A DNA stretch of 56,987 nt from Bacteroidaceae bacterium (lineage in GTDB: Bacteria; Bacteroidota; Bacteroidia; Bacteroidales; Bacteroidaceae). The position numbers and the translations under genes were made by a program. The stretch lies in contig JAKSIX010000007.1 in the NCBI GenBank assembly GCA_024398595.1, positions 1 to 56,987 of the forward strand, given 5' to 3'. Shown here piece after piece: positions 52,373 through 56,987 of the stretch. The notes beneath the pieces are model-generated. The model ran no database searches. It was not told where the DNA came from and worked only from the letters and a program-made list of their open reading frames with translations. Position 1 is the first letter of the stretch. Every line of letters begins with the position of its first letter.

Positions 52373-53814
52373 TCCAGTTTTCTCCACATTATCTTCCGCT
52401 TGTCATATACAAGCGACTTGAACGGCATTTCAAGTTCTTTTGACATCCTTCGCGCTATCTCACGATAAACAACTTTTGAGGCCTTACCAAGCGTCTTTGA
52501 TGACGGAACCATCACCTGAAAATCATCTATATTATATTTAAAGAATAATGAGTCCATCTCCACCGAATAGAAGGCAAGATTGACCGCACCTGAATATTGG
52601 CTTATGCCTATCTTACCTTCCGAGACTGATTCCTTCTCCAGCCTGTTGCCCAACGAAACAGTCAGCACGACATCCGCATCAGCACCAGAACCGGTGAGCC
52701 TGAAATCATTCCGGGAAAGCAGGAGATTCCCAAGCGACATTACAACCGATGTATCAGGAGGCGTAACATCCAGATATATCGACACAATCGGATCGAACGG
52801 TTCCACCCGGACTTTGCCATCCGGAAATTCCCTGCCACGGAATGCGCCGGTGGCAAATGTCTCCGGCACGTCCAAAAGTCCTTCGGCATCAATTGAGAAT
52901 ACAATATCCTCCGGCTTCTGCTGTGCGGCAGCACTCTCTATCTTGAAATGACACAATCCATAATCATCGGTCTTTGGCTGGGCATTCACCACTCCGCTGA
53001 ACTTCGGCACCATCGGTATATCGTGAAGCTTTACCCCATTGCGGGTTGCGGTCATCCAGAACGTATAAGGTACGCCCTCACCTTTTACAACAGGTATCAC
53101 ATCGACAGAAGGCTTCAGCTCGATTCCGTCATACACATGCATATAACTGTCATAGATGGCCTTTGCCACATCTATCTCCTTACCGTCAAATGAGACAATC
53201 AATTCTTTGTAAAACAATGGAGTGATAATGTCAAGAGCCTGCGCAAAACTGCAGGCAGCATTGTATATCTCACCGGATTCCTGAAAGTCGCGTCCTTTAA
53301 GCCATAGACTCTGCGCGGAATTCCTCACGCTATCCTCAAATGCCTGAAAATATGCTTGGAACGCCGTCTCCTTGACACTATAGTAACACCAATACTCTTC
53401 GGAGTCACTCCATTCGCCGCTCAGCGTGATAACCGGATTATCCATAACCCGCTCGATAAATGATGATACCAGCACACTGTCAAGGTTCACGTTTCCGAAG
53501 GCACTCAATCTGCGGACCCGTCCGAAAAGAGACTCCTGGGATACCGACAGATGCAGCGAACCCATTATTTTCTTCAGGGCAAGTCTGCGTGCGGCTGATT
53601 TATACTCATTCTCCGACAACTGCATCTTGAACAACGAATTGCTGAACAACGCATCATCGTCACCACTCAGCGTCGATACGTTGGCAATACCCACAATAGT
53701 ACCCTTCGGCTTCGGCTGTGTTGTCACCCATGCGGGTTTTACGGTAGTCTGAGCACCCACTGACAGTACGCAACTCAGGACAATCGCAACGACATAACAT
53801 CGAAATTTATTCAT
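52369..53814 (-). CDS. LPP20-like exported protein, first gene of the secreted operon
   Basis: 481 residues from the ATG at 53814 (MNKFRCYVVA), with signal peptide ending VGAQ and a matched promoter upstream. The N-terminal half (about 20-175: KPAWVTTQPKPKGTIVGIA; SAARRLALKKIMGSLHLSV; YWCYYSVKE) resembles LPP20-type proteins, which fold like CsgG/LpoB-type domains. The C-terminal half has beta-sandwich stretches (DPIVSIYLDVTPPDTSVVM). It lacks a lipobox Cys. The role is unknown; related folds act in envelope assembly. Confidence 0.65.
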   Translation of the reverse strand: MNKFRCYVVAIVLSCVLSVGAQTTVKPAWVTTQPKPKGTIVGIANVSTLSGDDDALFSNSLFKMQLSENEYKSAARRLALKKIMGSLHLSVSQESLFGRVRRLSAFGNVNLDSVLVSSFIERVMDNPVITLSGEWSDSEEYWCYYSVKETAFQAYFQAFEDSVRNSAQSLWLKGRDFQESGEIYNAACSFAQALDIITPLFYKELIVSFDGKEIDVAKAIYDSYMHVYDGIELKPSVDVIPVVKGEGVPYTFWMTATRNGVKLHDIPMVPKFSGVVNAQPKTDDYGLCHFKIESAAAQQKPEDIVFSIDAEGLLDVPETFATGAFRGREFPDGKVRVEPFDPIVSIYLDVTPPDTSVVMSLGNLLLSRNDFRLTGSGADADVVLTVSLGNRLEKESVSEGKIGISQYSGAVNLAFYSVEMDSLFFKYNIDDFQVMVPSSKTLGKASKVVYREIARRMSKELEMPFKSLVYDKRKIMWRKLE

Positions 53815-53841
53815 ATTCGGACATTTCACCATGTTTCTATG

Positions 53842-53873
53842 CAAAGTTAAAAACTGTTATGAAACAAACCAAA
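53842..53873 (-). promoter_or_regulatory. Promoter of the five-gene secreted operon
   Basis: Minus strand: TTTG (53873-53870), 20-nt spacer, TAACTTTG (53849-53842), then 27 nt to the ATG at 53814. Very good match to the Bacteroidota consensus. Confidence 0.7.
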
Positions 53874-53955
53874 CAAATGATATAAAATGGTATGAATAGA
53901 ACCAAGCGAAACCTGGGTATGAACAATTGGATTCAGCGTGTCAGTGATTTCAAAG

Positions 53956-53974
53956 CAGTTTCTTAATATTTGTA
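53956..53974 (+). repeat. 19-bp direct repeat, right copy
   Basis: Identical to 42217-42235 in the same orientation. Here it lies 8 nt upstream of the -7 box at 53983, so it covers the expected -33 region of the PCMD gene promoter. Confidence 0.5.
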
Positions 53975-53982
53975 AAAATCAT

Positions 53983-53990
53983 TATCTTTG
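53983..53990 (+). promoter_or_regulatory. -7 box (TATCTTTG) of the PCMD lipoprotein gene
   Basis: TATCTTTG, 26 nt before the ATG at 54017. A TTTC at about -33 replaces the usual TTTG. Confidence 0.55.
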
Positions 53991-54016
53991 CATGATATTA
54001 CACATACGCATAAGAT

Positions 54017-55168
54017 ATGATCACATCAAACGGAATACCGGGAATTGCAATAGCAGCTACCATAATATTATCCCTGGCAGGATGTATTCAGGAAGAAGCG
54101 CCCAACGCAGAGGCTGATATAATAGAATGTACCCTTCCAAATGGTTACGTGACACAGCCCATCAACTACAACGAGTCTTTCCGTGACGATTTAGGCGCAT
54201 ACCCACTGTACGTGGAAGTCAGCAACAGCGTTGATGTAAGTTCGCTATCCCCGCAATTCAAGCTGACTCCCGGTGCCACCATTTCCCCTGCCAGCGACAG
54301 TGAACACAACTTCAACGACAGCATATTCTATACTGTCACATCCGAGGATGGCAAGTGGCAGCGCAAGTACTGTGTCTTCATTTACAACAGGAAAGTAATC
54401 GACATACCGTCATTCTTCACATTTGACAGGGTATTCTGGGAAGGCAACAACAAATACCAGTCATTCTTCGAAGGAGACATCAAATGGTGCAGCGGCAATG
54501 GCGGCTTTGCACTCACAAAAGGCAACGCGAAGCCCGATGAATATCCTGTCTGCTACGGAGCATCCATAGGCCATACAGGCGGATGCGCAGTTCTCAAAAC
54601 CCGTCTCACGGGCGATTTAGGGAATATGGCTGGCAAGCCGATTGCAGCCGGCAGCATACATCTCGGAGATTTCAACATTATAGATGCCCTGTCAGATGCC
54701 CTCAAATCCACTCTGTTCGGAATATCGTGCACAAAAGTTCCTATAGCAGTAAAAGGCTGGTATCAATACACTTCCGGTCCTGAATACCGCACAAAGGAAC
54801 AATTCCTGAATAACACTGGGGACTACGACAGGAACCGGAAAGATCATGGGAATATGACAGCCGTATTCTACAAGAGCAGTACCATAATTCCATTCGAGAC
54901 TCTCGACGGCTATGTCACAAACAACAACTGGAACGACCCGAGAATTGTGGCCATAGCACGTATTGAGCAATTGGATGACACTGACGGATGGACAGAGTTC
55001 GAGCTGAAGCTGAAGAACACTGGCCGGGAAATTGACAGGGCCTGGCTTCTGGACGGCGGGTACGGTTTTTCCATGATATTTTCATCGAGCGCAGAAGCAG
55101 GCAACTTCTGCGGAGCCGTAGGCAGCACACTGCTGCTTGATGACATAGAGATTATTTTTGAAAATTAA
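54017..55168 (+). CDS. PCMD-domain lipoprotein
   Basis: 383 residues, lipobox LSLAGCIQ (Cys about 23). An N-terminal Ig-like region (about 35-125) includes LSPQFKLTPGATISPASD and TSEDGKWQRKYCVF. It is followed by a PCMD (putative carbohydrate metabolism) domain with FALTKGNAKPDEYPV, CAVLKTRLTG, GKPIAAGSIHLGDF and the closing LLLDDIEII strand. PCMD proteins are surface beta-sandwiches thought to bind glycans. Operon with the barrel gene 14 nt downstream. Confidence 0.8.
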   Translation: MITSNGIPGIAIAATIILSLAGCIQEEAPNAEADIIECTLPNGYVTQPINYNESFRDDLGAYPLYVEVSNSVDVSSLSPQFKLTPGATISPASDSEHNFNDSIFYTVTSEDGKWQRKYCVFIYNRKVIDIPSFFTFDRVFWEGNNKYQSFFEGDIKWCSGNGGFALTKGNAKPDEYPVCYGASIGHTGGCAVLKTRLTGDLGNMAGKPIAAGSIHLGDFNIIDALSDALKSTLFGISCTKVPIAVKGWYQYTSGPEYRTKEQFLNNTGDYDRNRKDHGNMTAVFYKSSTIIPFETLDGYVTNNNWNDPRIVAIARIEQLDDTDGWTEFELKLKNTGREIDRAWLLDGGYGFSMIFSSSAEAGNFCGAVGSTLLLDDIEIIFEN

Positions 55169-55182
55169 GCAAAACAACAGAT

Positions 55183-55923
55183 ATGAGAAGACATATAATT
55201 TTCCTGACCATAGCATTCCTGCATATATCAGCACTCAGTTCAACGGCAAAGACCGGCTTCGACATACGCGCCGGAATAAATTTAGGAGGCACCTCTCCCC
55301 TGCCGCTGCCACAGGAAATAAGACATATCAACTCGTACAGTTCATTCATCTATCCTGCGATTGAGGCCGGTGCGAATTTTCACCTGAAAGGCAGATGGGG
55401 TGTGCGTACAGCTTTGCGCATTGAAATGAAGGGGATGAGCACATCGGCCGATGTAAAGAGCTATAAGACAAGCATAGCAGGCGATGACGGCAGTTCACTT
55501 TCGGGCTACTATACCGGTGTCAACGAGACAGAGGCACGTGCCACAATGCTTACCATTCCACTTACGGCCGCATTCAGAATCTCCAACCGTTTTCAGCTCT
55601 ATGCCGGACCATATATGTCACTGCTCCTGTCCGGCAAATTCAGCGGTAACGTCCACGACGGGTATCTGCGCGTAGGCAATCCGACCGGCGACAAGATAGC
55701 CTACTATGGAGATGCATCCAGCCAGTTCGATTTCTCGGACAACCTCAAAACCGCCCAGTTTGGGGCAAATGTATCGGCAGATTACAGTTTCATGAGAGAC
55801 AAACTGCTCGTGTCCCTGGCATTGAACTGGGGGTTAAGCAACATCTTTGAAAGTTCGTTTCAGACAATCAGTTTCAAGATGTACCCGATATATGGCTGTC
55901 TGGCCTTCGGATACAGATTCTAA
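55183..55923 (+). CDS. PorT-like outer membrane beta-barrel protein
   Basis: 246 residues with signal peptide (to about STAKT). Alternating hydrophobic strands typical of a small 8-10-strand barrel: GFDIRAGINLGGTS at the start, AIEAGANFHLKGRWGVRTALRIEMKG, FQLYAGPYMSLLLSGKF and LAFGYRF at the end, terminating in Phe. Follows the PCMD lipoprotein in the same transcript; the two may act together at the surface. Overlaps the convergent gene by 4 nt. Confidence 0.82.
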   Translation: MRRHIIFLTIAFLHISALSSTAKTGFDIRAGINLGGTSPLPLPQEIRHINSYSSFIYPAIEAGANFHLKGRWGVRTALRIEMKGMSTSADVKSYKTSIAGDDGSSLSGYYTGVNETEARATMLTIPLTAAFRISNRFQLYAGPYMSLLLSGKFSGNVHDGYLRVGNPTGDKIAYYGDASSQFDFSDNLKTAQFGANVSADYSFMRDKLLVSLALNWGLSNIFESSFQTISFKMYPIYGCLAFGYRF

Positions 55924-56987
55924 AACTCCGGAGCAGGATCCGGTGCCGGTGTCAGACTGAAATTGAAGCTGATATCCAGTTTCTCAGTTACTTCCAGATT
56001 GGCCGGCAGTGCCTTTATTCCATTCATTATTAAAGGTAATATGGGATGCAACTCCTGAGGAAGCCTTTCCTGCAGCAGGTTCTGAATCATACCGATTACC
56101 ATTTCGTCCGACAGAGCCAGTGACAGAAGATTCATAACCCTGACTACAGTAGCACTGTCAAGCGTCACACTCATCCCTGTCAAAGACATCGAATAGTGGA
56201 TGAGAATTCCCTCATTTATCATTTTCGCCAGATACTGACCCAATATAGGTATAAGATCCTGTATTATTTTTTCAATATCCCCGCCGGCGGCACCGTCTCT
56301 TGTCAACAGAGAAACCACAACCTCCGGGATATTCAGGTATATACGCATATCAGACTCATTGCTTATCACATATTGGGCTGTACCTATCTTCGTATCATGA
56401 TCAGTCAATGCCAATGTAACATCTCCGCTCTTATACACCGTCATTCCATGCAGTTGCTGCGACAGAAGCTGCCCGAGCATCGGAAGTATCACTCCTTCTT
56501 TCAGCAGATCGCCTATAGGGAATGCCGGCTTATCCCCATTCATATATTTCCAGTCAATGTCGATAAAACCATTCTGTACCGGATAGACTTTAATCTTATC
56601 CACCGGCAACGGCAGTTCTCTCTTCATTTTCACATCCGACAGCTTCAGTTCAATGCCTGTTTCCCTGACAGTTCCTGTATATGAGAACGTACAGTTATCA
56701 CTCTCCCCGTTGCCGGAGAATCTGTTGCCGTCTGACGGTTTCAGGATAATATCGTCAATCACCACCTTCGGACTTCCCGGAAGTACGCAGGTACTCACTA
56801 CCGATGTCTTCGGTGTCGCCTTGGTATCAGGGATTGATATCATACCGGCAATCATTGACAGCAATCCGCTCAAATCCACCTTGGCACCTTCCACCTCAAT
56901 TTTTGCATATTCCGTGCCGTCCGTGTATAAATTCAATGTACAGCCGTGCATTACGGAATCATTCAGAGTAAATGACAGTCCCGTATA
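55920..56987 (-). CDS. DUF4925-like protein (5'-truncated by the window edge)
   Basis: The frame is open to the edge, so at least 355 residues are present and the true start is outside; an ATG at 56951 is internal (YTGLSFTLNDS precedes it). A beta-rich N-terminal half (FSYTGTVRETGIELKLSDV) and an amphipathic helical half (LLKEGVILPMLGQLLSQQL; MIQNLLQERLPQELHPIL) fit DUF4925-type Bacteroidales exported proteins, which often occur beside PCMD and barrel genes. No function known. Confidence 0.65.
   Translation of the reverse strand, partial: YTGLSFTLNDSVMHGCTLNLYTDGTEYAKIEVEGAKVDLSGLLSMIAGMISIPDTKATPKTSVVSTCVLPGSPKVVIDDIILKPSDGNRFSGNGESDNCTFSYTGTVRETGIELKLSDVKMKRELPLPVDKIKVYPVQNGFIDIDWKYMNGDKPAFPIGDLLKEGVILPMLGQLLSQQLHGMTVYKSGDVTLALTDHDTKIGTAQYVISNESDMRIYLNIPEVVVSLLTRDGAAGGDIEKIIQDLIPILGQYLAKMINEGILIHYSMSLTGMSVTLDSATVVRVMNLLSLALSDEMVIGMIQNLLQERLPQELHPILPLIMNGIKALPANLEVTEKLDISFNFSLTPAPDPAPEF

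Noticed and set aside
42217..53974. A full mobile element bounded by the 19-bp repeat
   Set aside because: No integrase, transposase, relaxase or terminal inverted repeats were seen, so only the repeat itself is recorded.
1..56987. tRNA, rRNA, CRISPR arrays or riboswitches
   Set aside because: Intergenic gaps are all under 300 nt and none shows cloverleaf, spaced-repeat or known aptamer patterns by eye.

Overview
The window looks like chromosome of a member of the Bacteroidales (Bacteroidota). The grounds are a SusC/SusD pair with DUF4843 and PKD-like lipoproteins, many Bacteroidales-type lipoprotein signal peptides, FISUMP, PCMD and DUF4925-like domains, and repeated -7 promoter boxes of the form TAnnTTTG, several with a TTG 18-21 nt upstream. 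Base composition is moderate, with an AT-rich patch at about 42.2-43.1 kb. I saw no rRNA, tRNA, CRISPR array, transposase or integrase. No gene-free stretch exceeds 300 bases.

Layout. 0-4.4 kb: a broken winged-helix gene, then on the minus strand a flavodoxin lipoprotein, a PatB/MalY C-S lyase and DsbD. 4.5-7.1 kb (plus): a lipoprotein esterase/hydrolase coupled to a TlpA-type thioredoxin, a likely client of the divergent DsbD. 7.2-18.2 kb (plus): a repetitive secreted protein, a hairpin terminator, then SusC-SusD-DUF4843-PKD, an SGNH esterase and a double VOC protein. 18.2-25.5 kb (minus): a cytochrome c assembly protein, a large LacZ-type GH2 with a LamG insert, a GH2 with beta-glucuronidase hallmarks and a small secreted remnant. 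25.5-29.5 kb (plus): a phosphopantetheinyl transferase, then a tight MenA / CPBP protease / FMN dehydrogenase / cation-efflux operon. 29.5-35.2 kb (minus): a complete MacAB-TolC-like exporter with two permeases. 35.4-40.1 kb: a DUF362 ferredoxin, a cupin, an LPG-synthase-like membrane protein, a phosphoesterase tail remnant, an AI-2E family transporter and a hotdog thioesterase. 40.1-42.2 kb (plus): a Y-family DNA polymerase with a clamp-binding motif, overlapped by a YolD-NUDIX fusion.

42.2-54 kb is the accessory part, bracketed by a 19-bp perfect direct repeat. It holds a PIN toxin-antitoxin pair whose toxin lacks a normal start codon. A membrane channel-like protein (two TM segments, two Rossmann/RCK-like modules, a C-terminal RyR-like domain) is divergent from a TIR-TM-FISUMP protein with an intact TIR glutamate. 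A five-gene translationally coupled operon of secreted proteins follows (LPP20-like, TPR/Sel1, unknown, NTF2-like, TPR/barrel). The TIR/channel pair is my best candidate for an undescribed system: an envelope-anchored NADase-like sensor next to a nucleotide-gated-channel-like effector. That function is inference from domains and gene order only. 54-57 kb: a PCMD lipoprotein, an outer-membrane barrel and a truncated DUF4925-like protein.
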